A stretch of DNA of 64,000 nucleotides from Mesostigma viride (GCA_009746045.1 RPFO01001162.1:776478-840477), one strand, 5' to 3'; positions 50,601 through 63,900 are shown, numbered from the stretch's first letter. Numbers and translations: made by a program. The notes: generated by a model not told the origin, from the sequence alone.

Positions 50601-53600
50601 GCAATAGTTACCCAGCCAGGGTGCCATGCTGTCTATTTGACCAACCCATAGAAATGTGAAGCAGCACAGCGAAGCCCGAAAACGAATTCGCGCGAGGCAT
50701 ACACGCTGTGGTGCCACATAGCTGGCAGAGGGAACTAGCCGAGGGGGACGTGGCGCTATTTCAATCGCCCATCACACCTGCACTGGGTGGTGGCAGTGCT
50801 GGCAAGGTTGCCTGCGCCTGCGGTGGTGGGCCATCACGCGGCATATCGTCACACGGCGCGCGCGCACCCACGCTCACACGCTCACCTGCGTTGAGAGTCT
50901 CAACTCACCTTGTTTGTTGGCCGGACCAGCCGTTGGATCCACTCTTTCATGACCCTGTCGGACCACCGGCGCGGGAATAAACTCAACTGTACTCAACTCA
51001 CCTGCGTATGAAGAACTCTCCGTACTTGTCGAGCAGCAGGCCATGCAGCACCCAGCCGGCCAGCTGCTTGTACATGACCTGGTGGCAGTGCCACAGAAGG
51101 CTGGGCAAGGCATGGCGGAACAGGGTTGGGTTGGTGTACGCATGTTGGGGCATGTGTCACGAGGAGTGTCGAGGGGTTTGGGCGTAGGTTAGTGCATGCA
51201 CAGGAGCAGCGCGGCACGTGAATGACATCGCCCCCGCGAAGACAGCGAAAGTGAGCGCACCACCTCTGTAGCAACAAGCCATGGGGTGTGCAAGTATACA
51301 TACAAGGCTCTACGCAACCGGGGCCACACGCACTAGCCTCATCCCCCCAGCTGCGAGCCCTGATCCTACCCACCGATTCAGGACTTGCCCACTACTGTAC
51401 CACGGCTGGGGCAGGTGGCGTGAAACTGCCAGAGATGGCGTAGCCCGTGAAAATGGCAGGTGTGCACATCAACATGAAAGCACCATGAACAACAATGAAA
51501 GAACTTGACCCAGCCTTGTGCCACGGGACACGCTGCCACAGCCACCAACATCAATTCCTACCGTGTACAGGACAACGATCCAAGAATAGTGCGCTCCCCA
51601 TTACACACGCAACCATACGTGCGGCGGTCCTCACATGTGCATGCGCGCACCATAGACGACAGGCTACGGTACAACGATGCGGCAGTTCTCACCGGTGCAT
51701 GCTGTCCTGCAGCAGCGGGTTGCCGGTGTGGGACTTGGCGTGCAGCAGCGAGAGCACCTGGCCGCCGCGCATGCCGCGCCACTGCACCTCCCACACCAGC
51801 GTGTGCAGCGCGCGCAGCTGGATCTCGTGCTGGGCAGGAGGCAAGGAGGGGGGGGATATCAGAGGCAGGGGCGAAATGTAAGGCAAGGGGGGGAACGGTA
51901 AGGCAAGGCACAGGCGCGGAGGGGGGGGATATCAGAGGCAGGGGCGAAATGTAAGGCAAGGGGGGGAACGGTAAGGCAAGGCACAGGCGCGGAGGGGGGG
52001 ATATCAGAGGCAGGGGCGAAATGTAAGGCAAGGGGGGAAACGGTAAGGCAAGGCACAGGCGCGGAGGGGGGGGATATCAGAGGCAGGGGCGAAATGTAAG
52101 GCAAGGGGGGGAACGGTAAGGCAAGGCACAGGCGCGGAGGGGGGGGATATCAGAGGCAGGGGCGAAATGTAAGGCAAGGGGGGGGACTGTAAGGCAAGGC
52201 ACAGGCGCGGAGGGACAGGCGGCGAGGCAGGAGCAATGGGGAAGAAGAAGGGAAGTGGGCAGAAGATTGAAGGCACAGGCGCGGGGGAAAAAAAGACGAG
52301 GCAGAGGCTCATGTGAAAAATGTGGCAACTACCCACCTCAGCCAGCCCCTGCTGCGGCGCGACAACGACCCACCTCTGCCAGCCGCTGCTGCAGGCGCGA
52401 CAACGACCCACCTTCGCCAGCCCCTGCTGCAGGCGCGCCAACGACCCACCTCCGCCTGCCCCTGCTGCAGGCGCAACAACGACCCACCTCCGCCAGCCCC
52501 TGCTGCAGGCGTGACAACGACCCACCTTCGCCAGCCCATGCTGCAGGCGCCCCAACGACCCACCTCCGCCAGCCCCTGCTGCAGGCGCGACAGCACCGGC
52601 TGTGCACCCGTCGGGTCTCGAAGCGCCGACTGCTCCAGCTCCACCACGTCGTTGCGGTACCCGGCCAGCACCTGTGAGAGGGCGACGGCGAGGGCGCGCC
52701 GGTACATGGTGCCCATGCCGCTCACTGGGGGGGGGGGCGGCATGGGTGTGTGTGAGTGTGTGGAGGGAGGGAGTCCGTTGTAAATGGGATGCTGAGGTGA
52801 GGGGTAGCAGAGGGGTGCCCTCAGCAACAGATGGTAACCGCGCGCTAGTTAGCAGGTGGAATATGCCTGGCCTTGCTGGCAAGAAAGCATCCTAGCAGCA
52901 TCACAGGAGAATGATGCACGTTGCGCACTGCACAAGGGTAAGGCGACGCGCAAGGCGTGCGTCCTCATGCGCGGCGGGGCCCCAAGGCTTGTCCTTGCTT
53001 CAACCGGCTTGCTTCAACCGGCTTGCTTCAACCGGCTTGTCCTTGCTTCCCAAAAGATGGTAGAAGGAGTCTGGCAGCGAATACGGTGGAACTTTTATGC
53101 AAGGTTCTGGAATGTGAAGGAATGTGCGCATCAAATGCAGGTACAGTCCACTGACCTTCAACTCCAAGCAGCCACCTTTATCACATGCGCACCATGTCGC
53201 CATCACAGCAGCATCACGGGACCATACGATCACCATCACATCGACATCGCAGCGCCGCCACATGCGCACCATGTCGCCATCACAGCAGCATCACGGGACC
53301 ATACGATCACCGTCACATCGACATCGCAGCGCCGCCACATGCGCACCATGTCGCCATCACAGCAGCATCACGGGACCATACGATCACCATCACATCGACA
53401 TCGCAGCGCCGCCACATGCGCACCATGTCGCCATCACAGCAGCATCACGGGACCATACGATCACCGTCACATCGACATCGCAGCGCCGCCACATGCGCAC
53501 CATGTCGCCATCACAGCAGCATCCGGCAGGGTCCCACACAACGGCGTACCCTCCATCCCATCGTCACAGTCCCACAGCCGCTCGGTGGTCATGAAGTGTT

Positions 53601-54016
53601 CCAGCTCGCGGTAGTAGTAGCCCGCGCGCACCAGCCGGTTGAGGACCGACCTGCCCCACCATCCGCATCCGCACAAGTAACAAGGCAAGCCGACCCGTCA
53701 CGGTCACTACGCGGCTCGCCCAGTGTCACGACGCACGGAAAAGCAGGCTTGCCACTCCTGACTGGGCAGCGCTAGCACTGAGCAGCGAGATGGAGGTGGT
53801 TTCGCGAATAGCAGTTGTGTCGCAGGGTTACCTTTCTGACTCGTGGATGAACGTGAGATCTGGTGCAATCATGAACTTAACATCCTGAGGATTTCGAACT
53901 CTCCGCAACTGGGCGTTGGGGCCTTTTCCGCCGGAAATCGTGGCGCTGCGTTCATCGATATCGATGAAAACGTCGCCAGTGTGGCCCAAGAGAGCCAGTA
54001 ACAGCTCGTGGATCAT
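39381..54016 (-). CDS. TUBGCP4: Gamma-tubulin complex component 4 (GCP4), 15 exons, complete
   Basis: Subunit of the gamma-tubulin ring complex that nucleates microtubules at spindle poles and basal bodies. Exons (minus): 54016-53832, 53650-53550, 52724-52564, 51829-51693, 51100-51002, 50316-50136, 49679-49305, 48212-48129, 47074-46988, 44578-44523, 44199-43990, 42133-41911, 40909-40821, 40518-40365 and 39527-39381. Every border is GT/AG, every phase joins, total 762 residues plus stop. It starts [15 protein letters not shown], like animal GCP4. Further matches are [105 protein letters not shown] and [11 protein letters not shown]. Extra length relative to animals is mostly Gly/Asp/Ala-rich loops in exons 6, 7 and 11. 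Introns hold very large satellites. Confidence 0.96.
41139..41306. repeat. (GGGATC)n hexanucleotide array, about 28 copies
   Basis: Perfect hexamers in the GCP4 intron between the exons at 41911 and 40909. Confidence 0.97.
42170..43255. repeat. 1.1-kb (GGAA)n and (GGGA)n array in GCP4 intron
   Basis: GGAA tetranucleotides fill about 42184-42647, then GGGA units with frequent GGAGGGA interruptions to about 43250. On the sense strand this is an uninterrupted polypyrimidine tract ending about 40 bp upstream of the acceptor of exon 12 (42133). The 600-residue ORFs across it are artefacts. Confidence 0.97.
43256..43625. repeat. GTGAGTGA-type and (GGGC)n arrays in GCP4 intron
   Basis: Degenerate GTGTGAGTGAGTGAG units at about 43256-43410 are followed by GGGC tetranucleotides at about 43462-43625, extending the purine-rich block. 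Confidence 0.9.
44602..44697. repeat. (GA)n array directly upstream of GCP4 exon 10 acceptor
   Basis: About 47 GA dinucleotides ((CT)n on the sense strand) end about 24 nt before the exon 10 start at 44578, so the array is in effect the polypyrimidine tract of that acceptor. Confidence 0.95.
44926..46720. repeat. 29-bp minisatellite, about 62 copies, in GCP4 intron 9
   Basis: Units begin CTACACCTTTCTGCGACGCA and end TGACGCCAG, TGACGCCGA or TGACGCCAA. The three end variants alternate irregularly along the array. A few units have ACACCAG, GCGGA or GCACCGC variants. Confidence 0.97.
48053..48145 (-). repeat. Tandem copies of the GCP4 exon-8 donor, period about 33 bp
   Basis: The exon end GGAGACTTCTACCAG (48144-48129, minus) recurs at about 48111-48096 as GGAGACTTTTACCGG and at about 48079-48064 as GGAGACTTCTACCAG. 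The first two are followed by GTGGG; the third is followed by GAGGG. Confidence 0.85.
48541..48880. repeat. 9-bp repeat (GCCGAATAG / GCCAAATAG)n, about 38 copies
   Basis: Blocks of GCCGAATAG, GCCAAATAG and GCCGAACAG variants form sub-arrays in the GCP4 intron between exons 7 and 8. Confidence 0.95.
51848..52215. repeat. About 72-bp minisatellite, five copies, upstream of GCP4 exon 4
   Basis: Each unit contains GGATATCAGAGGCAGGGGCG, AAATGTAAGGCAAGGGGGG and AACGGTAAGGCAAGGCACAG. On the sense strand it is pyrimidine-rich and ends about 20 bp from the exon 4 acceptor. Confidence 0.93.
52331..52598 (-). repeat. 38-bp tandem repeat carrying the GCP4 exon-3 donor, seven copies
   Basis: The end of exon 3 (CTGCAGCAGGGGCTGGCGGAG, split here as CTGCAGCAGGGG and CTGGCGGAG) and its donor GTGGGTCG form a 38-bp unit repeated seven times, with donor positions spaced 38 bp apart from 52563 down to about 52335. 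Every copy keeps the GTGGGT donor motif. Confidence 0.9.
53182..53525. repeat. 77-bp minisatellite, about 4.5 copies, in GCP4 intron 2
   Basis: Units start CACATGCGCACCATGTCGCC. Two subtypes (ATCACCATCAC and ATCACCGTCAC) alternate, giving a 154-bp higher-order period. The array ends about 25 bp beyond the exon 2 donor at 53549. Confidence 0.93.
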
Positions 54017-54990
54017 AACGACGATATGTTATAGATATTCGGAGAGGAAAAACACAGTAATGCTGTCTCGGTTTCAGGCAGCTACATGACGGGGTCAAAG
54101 ACCGCGCTACTTGGCGAACAGCGTGCCAGTAACTCCGCGCCCCTGTCCATTTGCTCCCATCACGACCTTATTTTCTTATCTCTGCGTATTCAATGTCAAA
54201 GCTTCATCGTCTGCCATTCACAAAGTTGCTTTGGAACCCACACTGCAGAAAGCACTAAACGCACTAGCTACGCAAGTGATTGTGACAATAATCTGCATTA
54301 AAAAACCATAACGCGCAAGTATAAGCATTTGCGGAAAATTCGAATGATTCATAAGCCAGTGTACTTCAGAATAAAGTTAGCAGGTACCCTAGCAATACTT
54401 CCCCAGCCTCTCCTTAACACACCATGGCTCCGCGGTTTCTGTACCTAATTGCGCTCCCCAACATCAAGTTAAATAATGGCATTGAAATCGATCACATCCT
54501 TGTTTGGCGCCGGTTCAAAAATTTTGTTGGTGCAGGTTGGTGACTAGTGACTATGTAGTATGTACCCTTCTGTAATGGTTCAGTTCGTCACGACGTCTTC
54601 GTCAGCTCTATCACTTCTATGCCACACTACGGTCTGAAGATTCTACTGTCGTCTGTACCTACCGTTTACGTCGGTCGGTATTGCAACATATTTTTCAAAC
54701 TTAACCGCAAGACCATTGACGTCGGGTTTATGCGGTCGAGTCGTCCGTTGCACGTTGAAGGTAGCCATGGCGACAACAACGACGAGCAATTACCAGGATA
54801 CAGATGGGCGTTGGACTTACTCCTCGAGCATCCGACCAATTTTACGTCGTTTGGAATGCCGCGATGAATTTCTGATAAGGTTGTAATGGCGTAACGACCC
54901 CATGCCAACTGCCACAGCTTAGTCAATTTTGGTAAAGAAAGGTGGGAGCGCGAAGGATTACGAGAGGCAAATTACGTGCGTTGTAATCCA
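54017..54990. promoter_or_regulatory. Divergent intergenic region between GCP4 and the coiled-coil gene
   Basis: This 974-bp, more AT-rich gap lies between two outward-facing ATGs and probably holds both promoters. It also contains an 82-codon plus-strand ORF (54619-54867) and a 39-codon one from 54424, neither of which I recognise. They could be upstream exons, but nothing supports that. Confidence 0.45.
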
Positions 54991-57900
54991 ATGGGCACCG
55001 TAAAGAAAGGTGCACTTCAAGATCAAGCATTGAGGAAGGGAACCTTGGGCTCCAAGAAAAAAGCCAAAGGGTGAGTACAAATCAGCTACGCGTGTAATAA
55101 CTCGGGCATTGGCACAATGTGGCATTCGTATCGGCTTGTTGCCCTCGTTTCGGAAAAGCCTTTCAGTTTCTATTAAACAAATGTGCAAGGCTTCAAATCT
55201 TATATCAGAAAAAGATTCCATTACTATCCCTACTTGTTAGAAGTTTTCTAATGCGCAAGACATTTGGACAGCAAGGCCATGCGCCAAGAGCTCAGCCAGG
55301 CGTGCTGCCGCTAGAGTGTTACAGCCTACCCGGCCCTCGCAGGCCCCCAGGTCCCAACCGCTCTCGCAATCTCTTTCCTTTCGTCTTCTTTCCTGGCGTG
55401 CACATTAGGGAATTATTGCGGGGAAACTGTCGGAATGTCCTCTGCCGTTCCAACCAATTTCTTTACGGCAATTCTCTAGACATATGCACGGGACAAAAGT
55501 TCAACCCCATTGTTTTGTAAGGAGTTATGCAACAAAATTACTGGGGTCACACCTCGTTGTATTTATTGTTGTCCGCTTATGGGATTAGACCCCAGTTCGG
55601 GGTATCGATTCCATTGTTCTCCAGCCACAAGGGCTTTTCTTCCCAAACACATTTGGTCGACATTTTACTGCAACGTGGCGCGAAGGCTGTGAACGCGTGT
55701 TGGAAGGGAGGGGACGGGAATTATTGGTAGCATTATTCTCCTATTGCATAAATGCCTTGCTTCAAATAATTATATGTCATCAGGCATTGCGGCATTTGCA
55801 TGGATTGCCACTTGAGGCTCCCTCCAGCAGCACTGGAGTTTTGGATTGTCCATCAGCCATAGTTTTTCACTAATTCAACTGTCATTCGGCCAGGTTGTTG
55901 GCATACATGTCACATGGTACGTGCTTCCCTTCCCCAATTCTGTTCTTTCTCGTTTTAGTGGCCTCTCCCAACCCTTTTCCTGCTGGCCCTTCCCTGCCAT
56001 TCCTCCTCTCGGTCCTGTACTAGCTGAAATTACTCCCTCGGGAGCACTCCTATCAACGTGCCGACATGCCCTGCATTTAAGGCTATTGCCTTCCATTCCT
56101 CATTCGGATTAGAGCTACTTTTACAGATTCAAGTGCCTTGCCTTGTTTGCCGCTTAAGGCTGTCTGTCACTCCCTCTCAAACAGTTTCTTGGATTTGTTC
56201 TGGTGAAGCCTCCCTGATGCCTCCCGTTTGTCACGCTTGAGTTTCATGCACCCTTTGTCACTATCTGCTTTGTTCTTGTTCTGCCATCCCCCTTTCACCT
56301 GCCAGCCAGCCATGGTGTAGCTATCCTTGCCCTCACCCCCTGTCTGTACAAGAGACGCGTTATAGAGACATGCCCCGCACTCCCACAAATGCGCTGACTG
56401 GCGATGACCCTCCTGACCCTGCTTTCTTCATGCGCCTCTGGATTCCTTATCCCCCAACCTTGCGCCCGTGACGTATCCCATTGGTGCCCCGTTTGTGCTC
56501 TGATCGTGCCCTGCGAATCGTGCCCGCATCATGCCTGCCTCGTGCCCGTAGGTCCAGCGATGACAAGAAGAAAATGCCGCTGAAGAAGAGTGGTGGAGGG
56601 GGGGTGACGAAAGCCACGGGTGCCAGCAGCAAGCTCCACATTCCCGATGTCCTGGCGCAAGGGGCCAAGGTCTGCGCGCTCTACGCGGAGAGGGAGCGAG
56701 CGGCGCGGATGCCAGCAGGGGGCGCGGAGGGCACGGTGCGTGTGGTTGCGGGGACCGTGTACTTCCATGCCACCAACTAACTACGACCCTGTGCTGATGG
56801 GCCGGTCTCGCCGCGTTCCCCAACACATGCTGCCGTTGTGCGTGCCATCGGCTCGAGGTTCGCTCCGCTTGGGGCGTGCCTGGCTGGCCTTGTCATCAAT
56901 CCTGTGGTCCCGAACCCTTGGCTTGTGCCCCCTGTCCTCTTGCCCGCCTGGGTTGCAAACCACAATGCCAGGGCAGCAGGTGGCACCCAGGTGACCGCCG
57001 ATGCATAAACCACCATGATTGTATACACCACCCTGATTCTATAGGCCACCGCGTGGGGGCGGACATGGACCGCGTCTACCACGTCCACCATTCCTAGACA
57101 CCATGCATTCTGCCCATCGCCGTGCGCTAGTACTTCCCCGGGCAGCTATCGTTAAACCACGTTCGTAATGGCCATGAATACGCATGGCCTAGGGCTTTCC
57201 GCACATTTGCTAGTCCTCCCCCATGTGTGATGCTTGGTGGAGTGTTTTGAGTGTCGGGGTGGGGATGGCCAGCATTGGTCAGTAAAGCGCTGCATCCGTG
57301 TCCAACCGTTCGAACTGCCAGAGCGATGAAATCAAGCCACCCTGAGCCTTGAAACGCGCGGCTGCTTTGTTCGATGCCCGTGGCACTGTGCTCGGTCTCC
57401 CGGCAGGCTCGCACCACCGTGATGCCACCCCAGGCCCCCGCCAGCAAGCCCGCCCCCGCCCCGGTTCCCTTCCCCATCCCCATCTGCATTCCCAAGGGCC
57501 CCGTCTTCCGCACAGCCCCCGACACCGCCGACGGCCCAGTTGACGCACTGCCCATCCGCCAGCCGGCCGCCACCGCCGCTCCCCGCCGGTTCTCCGTGAC
57601 AGTGACAGGGTCCGCGCCGGCCGGGCTACCCCCCCGACCTCAGCCCCCCGCGGCTGCCACGCAGCAGGAGGCCTCTGTGCCGCCGCCAGAGGAGCCGACA
57701 GCAGAGGAAGAGGAGCAGGAACGGGCCGAAGCGGATGAGGAGGCGGCGCGTGCGGCTGCACGTCACCGCCAGGTGGAGAAGCACCGCCGCCGCGAGCGGA
57801 TCCTGCGGAGCATATTGCGGGAGCAGTCGCTGCTGATGAGTGAGGCGGAGGAGCATGCGCGCACACTGCAGCGGGCCAGGGAGGCGCGCGAGAGGCAGGG

Positions 57901-60900
57901 CCAGCAGCATGCAGCGGAGCAAGGGGAGGGGCCAGGAGGGGAGCAGCGAGGGGAGATGCAGCCAGCGGAGGCGCAGGGGAAGACGGGGCCAGCGGGAAGG
58001 CCGGGCGAGCAGGCAGCCTCACAGGGTCAGGCGGCGCAGGGGGCAGGATCGGGCGAGCCGGTCAGCGCCTCCCTGGCCGCATGGCAGGCATCCGCGGGGG
58101 TTGCGAGTGACGCGTGGCCCTTGTCCGCTGGGCGGGAGGGGGGGGGTGCGCGGGGCCTGCTCTCGCGGCTGGGCGGCCTGATGGGGGCGGACGCGGTAGC
58201 GCTCGGGTTTGGTGTGGACACCCTGGGGGCGCACATGCGGGATGCCAGCAGCGCAGCACCGTCGATGCAGGGGGACCCGCTGCGGGCATCCTGGCCGGCC
58301 AGGAAGGTGTCACGCACAGCAGAAGAGTTGGAGGGGGAGGGGGATGGTGACGGTGGTGGTGAGGGTGGCATTGGCCAGCACCAAGACGCGGGGAGTGCTG
58401 GTGGGGCCCAGCCCACGACGGAGTCTCCCAGCGACGAGGACGAGGGGAGGCCGACCCGCCTGTCCTCCCAGGTGGTGGGCACGCCAGGTGGCACCGCGCT
58501 GTTCCACGCATCCTTGCTGCGGCCACAACGTGTACACAAGGGTACAGGTGCTGGCAGTAGCGCCGAGGGATCGGCATCGGCGTCCAAGGCCAGGGCGGTG
58601 CCGGACGCTTCCCCTTATGGCGCGCTGGGCCCAGGCATACTGCTGCGGGTGAGGCCCATCCTCGCGTCGCCGCCGTCACGGCAGGCGCCGCCTGCTCGTG
58701 CGGCCACCGCCGCAGCGTCACCCACGCCGCCTGCCAGCACACCGGAGACTGGGTCGGAGACCGCGGGCACCCAGCCTGTGGGGACTGCGGTGGCTGGGGC
58801 CCCCGCTGCGGCTGCCAAGACCGCATCTACCCAACAAGAGGATGCTGCCATCGCCGCCACCACCATCAGCCCTGAGAAGCCAGGCGCCTCTGTGCTGCAT
58901 GCCACCGCGACCTTCCTTCAGGTTGGTCCTTCTCTGTGTGCGCTGATCCCATCCCTGCCATGCATGGTGGCGGGAGCAAGCGCCCTCCTGGTGGGGATGC
59001 AACCCTTGCTCGGTCTATCCTGCCGATGCGAGGAATCACGCTAAGTGGGAGCATGCCACCAAACAATTGTGGCCCAGATGGCAGCATGTGCCTGGTTCAT
59101 CTGATCTTGTGGACCCAGGGACCGTCTTTTGGCCTCGTGCATGAGCAGTACACCCTGTGTGTATATGTGTGTGTGGTTCCCCCCCAAAACATTGAAAACA
59201 AATTCTGTAGATGTGTAGGCTGACATGGAATGGGCATGGGAACGCCCTTCGCAGGAACGCCCCTTCAAAGGAGTGCCCTTGTCGCATCGGGGCCAGCATG
59301 CGGTGGTAGCCACACCTGCCCGTGGTAGCAGTTGCATGAACCCCTTCACGCGCCCGCTTGCTGCACCCCTCATCCGTCGTGTGTCGCCGCTGCTTGTCCT
59401 TCCCTGTGGCCTTCCATCACCTCACCCACATGCACGATCTTGCCGTGTCGTCCCTTCCCTGGTCAGACCCGCGTGGCCAAGCAGGAGCAGAGCCTGCAGG
59501 CGGTGATTGAGAACCTCCGCCAGCTAGAAGAGCGGCTCATACGCAAGGTGTGTGCATGCCACCATGGGGGTTGGCGCGGCAAGGTGCACGCAACTGGGGA
59601 AGGTATAGGTGCCCAGTCACATGGGGGTACATGGGGGAGTGGGGGAGGTGCTCGCAGGAGGCTGCAGGTGACGGGTATAAATAGTGCGCGCGAGGGTCAT
59701 GTGTGTGTGTGTGTGTTTATGTGTGTGTGTGCGTGATTAAAACCATGGCCTCAGTGGATGTTTCCCCACGCGAGTACTAAGGGCAGCGAGGCCATAATCA
59801 TGTGGTCTTGGTGGAATCCCGTGGTTGGCATCCTACCACAAGGTAACCATGCCCAAGAGCAGCCCATGCCTGACGCAACACAGACACATGACAATTTGCC
59901 CTCAGCAGTTGTGCGGCGCGAGAGAACGTTCGCGCTGTCTGCTGTCTGGCTGTCGCAACCCTCCCACGGTTGCCCCACCACGCATTCCCACCCACCATGC
60001 TGCATCACACCCACCAATTACGCAACATCCCTATTGTGACCACCGCGACCGCCTTGGTTGCACACAGGAGGGCGAGCTGCGGGGCCTGGCAGCGGAAGGC
60101 CACAAGTGGGAGCGTGAGGGCGAGGAGGTGATGCAGTCGGTCAGCTCTGCGGGGCGGCTGCTGGGCCGCACGTGGCGCACGCTGGAGGCGCAGGTAGGGG
60201 TGCTCACCCAAGAACCAACCATGGCACCCACGCGGGTGGTTGTAGTGGGATGGGTGCGTTGTCTGCTGTCAGCTATGTGCAGCTCAGCATCCTGCCACTG
60301 TTTCTGACCCGTTGGATTGTTCCTTTCTGCTCGTGTTCCTGAGCGCTAGGATGGTCGTGTCTCGCAGGGCAGCCGGAAACACTGTCAGCTAGCCGCATGT
60401 AGCCGCATGTGTGCTGTTCTACTACCTGTGCTGCGAAGGCATGGCCAGAGCCGCTGCCTTGTCAACATGGTGGTGGGCATGCCTCTCTGCGTTACTCAGT
60501 TGCGGGTATGATGGTGAAGTGATCTCTCTTCCTGGATGGTGGCAACGTGGTGCCGCATGCATGCTCCTTAGTGAGGTAATTGGCGCCCCACACCCACGCG
60601 GTGGCATGCACCTGCAGTCTCCCAACTAAGGTGCACACACCCGTCACGGAGGTGCTCCCACTGCATTTCATGCCTCTTTCTCTCTTCCAACGTTCATCTG
60701 CAACCGGTTGGGCCACGCAGCAGGAACGGGGCTCTGTGCATGGCAAGCTATCGCTGCCCCGCCAGTGACTACATCACGCTCTATTCATAAGGCCGTGTGC
60801 ACCCCGCGTATTTCCGGTTCATTCGATGAAGCACATGCCTTGTTAAGTATCGCCACATTTACTATACGAAATGGATGTCCACCCATGTGCATATCCGATG

Positions 60901-63900
60901 CAGGCGGCGACGATGCATCTCCAAACACTCAGCCGGCCAACCACAACGACGTCTTCGCAGACAACGACCTCGTGGCCCATGCCAGCAGGCAGTGGGCCCG
61001 AGGCCAGTGATCCTGCGGGGTTGCCCCTGACTGCATCGCAGCCAGCAGCTACGGATGGTTCTCCATTCACGGCATCCCTGGGATGGGGAGCGCCACCAGG
61101 TCCAGGGGCGGCCGCATCCTTGTCGTCCTCGGTGGTGCTGCGTGAGCAGCTGCTGGTGTCGTACCAGGAGCGTGTGGCAGCGCTGGAGGCAGAGGTACTG
61201 GGGGGGGGGGGGGAGAAGTGGCGCCATTGTTCCTTACTGTGCTGTGTTTGTTTTCCTTGGCCACACGTTACGAGCCATGACGAGGTGACCATGCAGGAGG
61301 CATGCAGCTTGGAAGTCTTCATGTCCTGGTTCATGACAGGCACGTCATGTGTACCCATCGCACCGAAACCCCAGCAAGAAAGGCACGCTGGCCAGGGAGG
61401 TGGCATATCTGAGTGGGCTAATGTGGTGCTGCCCGTAGGGGAGGGGAGACAGGGGGTACGGCGGGGGGAGGCCAGCACTGCCGAATACCTAGCCGGAGTG
61501 GCTAGGCACCGTCTGCCCACCATGGGGTTTCACATACATCCAAGCATCATTCCCATGCCCTTGAAACTTCAGGGCATCAGGTACAGCCACTCGTGCTGTT
61601 AACTCCTGCTGCTGCTCTGGATAGAAACAAAATCCTTGAACCCCAGTGTGTATTTATGCTGGGATCAGTCTAGCATGCATCCTCTGCCTGAAATCTCTGG
61701 ATTGTAGCCAGATGGCCATGACCCAATCGCTTGTCCAACCTGCACTTGTATTCACGTTGTCAAAGAGGGTGTTCCTGACTGCCCCCTCCCACATGATATG
61801 CACATGTGATACAAGTATCATGTATCACATGTGCATATCATGTGGGAGGGGCCTTGGATTTATAGCAGTATATAACACACAGCCATATATCATGAATCCA
61901 TTCAATAATAAATATCGCCGCTATCGAGCACCCGGTTGACGTGCCCGCACCTACCTATGCTTTCCCACACCACCAGCTGGGCGTCAAGTCGGCCCTCTGC
62001 GATGCACTGACCAAGGAGGCGGAGGCCAGCCGCGCCGCGCGGGAGGAGCTGCATGTGGCCAAGCGGGCGCTGGAGAACAAGCTTGCCGCTGTCACCAGCC
62101 GCGCGGAAGCTGAGGTGATGTGGCCACGCCCATGGCAGGCGCCCGTGTGACGCGGGCTCGGGCGTGCATGTCGCCAGGGAAACCACACCCGCCAAGGGCT
62201 AGGCAAGATTAGGTCACAGCATCCATGTCCAAATGGAAAATTGAAAAGGTGTGAGGCCTTCTATCTTAAAGTGAGCCTTGGGAGGCTTGCGGCTGGGTCT
62301 GCCAGTCAGCTTGCTCGTTGTAAGAATGATGGACCATGTTGTTGCGGCGGCGCCTTGGTGGCTGGCTGCTCACGCACAGTCCCCATGTTGCCATTGCCTT
62401 GCACCGCGTTGGCTGCTGAAGCAGGTGGAGGCGCGATGCCTTGCGATGGTGCATGACTTGGAGGAGCTGTGTCGTGCGGATGTGACACAACGAGGCGAGA
62501 TGGCACGGCTGCAGGCGCGTGTGGTCCAGGTGAGTGGTCTGTCGGAACTCCCACATCACAGTGTGTGACTTGTCTGTAAAGTTAGGTGCTAGCATAAGGT
62601 CGAATGGTATGCAACTTAGTGAGGCTTCAAGCGTTGGGCACGGTGCCGAACCCTGGTGGCTTCCCCTCCCTGTTGGCACCCAGTGTCCTAATAACACGCA
62701 TTCGACCCCATCCCTGCATCCGCACTCACACTCCTGCATCAGTACTCGCCCTCTCTGCCACCATTGCCCTGGCCGATCTCTACTTGCATAAAATGAATAG
62801 GCAGCACATTCCGAGTTCTCAACGTGAGCTCTTGGGCTGCTAAGCTGCTCTCCCAACATGAGGCCAGCGTACATCCGTGGGAAATATGAAACTTGTATCT
62901 GTCCCTCCATGTCAGCTCTCTGCATCACAACAACCCCAAACATTATGCAGCCTGCCCCTCAACACATTCTCCTCGTTTGTTGCCGCCACCTTTTTTTCGT
63001 TTGTTGGCGATTGCTGTGGTGCTGGCTGGCGGTCATCACGTGGTGCCTCACCACCGCGCCACAGCTGGGCACCCAGCTGGAGGAGAGCAGCAGGGGGAGC
63101 CAGGACGCAGCGAAGAAGGAAGAGGAGACGGCGCAGGCGCTGTCGCACGCGCGGGGACAGCTGTCAGCGCTGCAGGCACGGCTGGATGCCTGTGAGGCCA
63201 CACGCGGGGGGATGCAGGGGGAGCTGAGCGAGGCCTTGCAACGGGCAGAGCAAGCACATGCACAGGTAAGCCCCGGTTCTTGCAGGCCCCTTCCACTCGA
63301 GTGCCGGCCTTTCCTGTGCAGCAAGGGACGGCGATGCACGAGCGGGCTTTCCCGAAAATGCCTGGCTACTGGCACGCGCACACATCCCTCCATCCCTCAC
63401 ATCCATCACTTGTGGCATGGCGTGGTGCATGGGCCACCTCCATGCGCATCTGTAAGGAGAGGCGCTTGTTAGAGGATATTTTCATGTTGCAAGATCATGT
63501 TTCTCAGGCTGTGCTGCTTACGTCTTCGGGCCCATCCTGCTCCCCCGAGTATTGCCTTTTCATACCACCACATGCCACTCTTCATTCTGCCATGCCTCTC
63601 ATGGAAACTACATCTGTGAGCATAGCCCAGGTCTCCGATTCCATCAGTTGGCATTGAAGCCACCTCACCAATATCGACCCATGGCACCTCGATGGGGCAC
63701 CTTTTGGCAAGAAAATGCCAACCGTCACGCCGTCATCATGAATTTTCACATTTCTCTAATCCACTTATGACCATGCATCCGTTATGCAACCAATTAAGCC
63801 TCATTGACTGCCTCATTTTTCTAAACCTGGCGGACGGTGTGGTCCTTCCCCAGCTGGTGGAGAGAGAGGCAGCCATCCGTGATCTGCACACACAGCTGCA

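Noticed and set aside
54619-54867. 82-codon ORF as a separate gene
   Set aside because: No domain and no splice evidence, and it lies in a short divergent promoter region; mentioned only in the intergenic entry.
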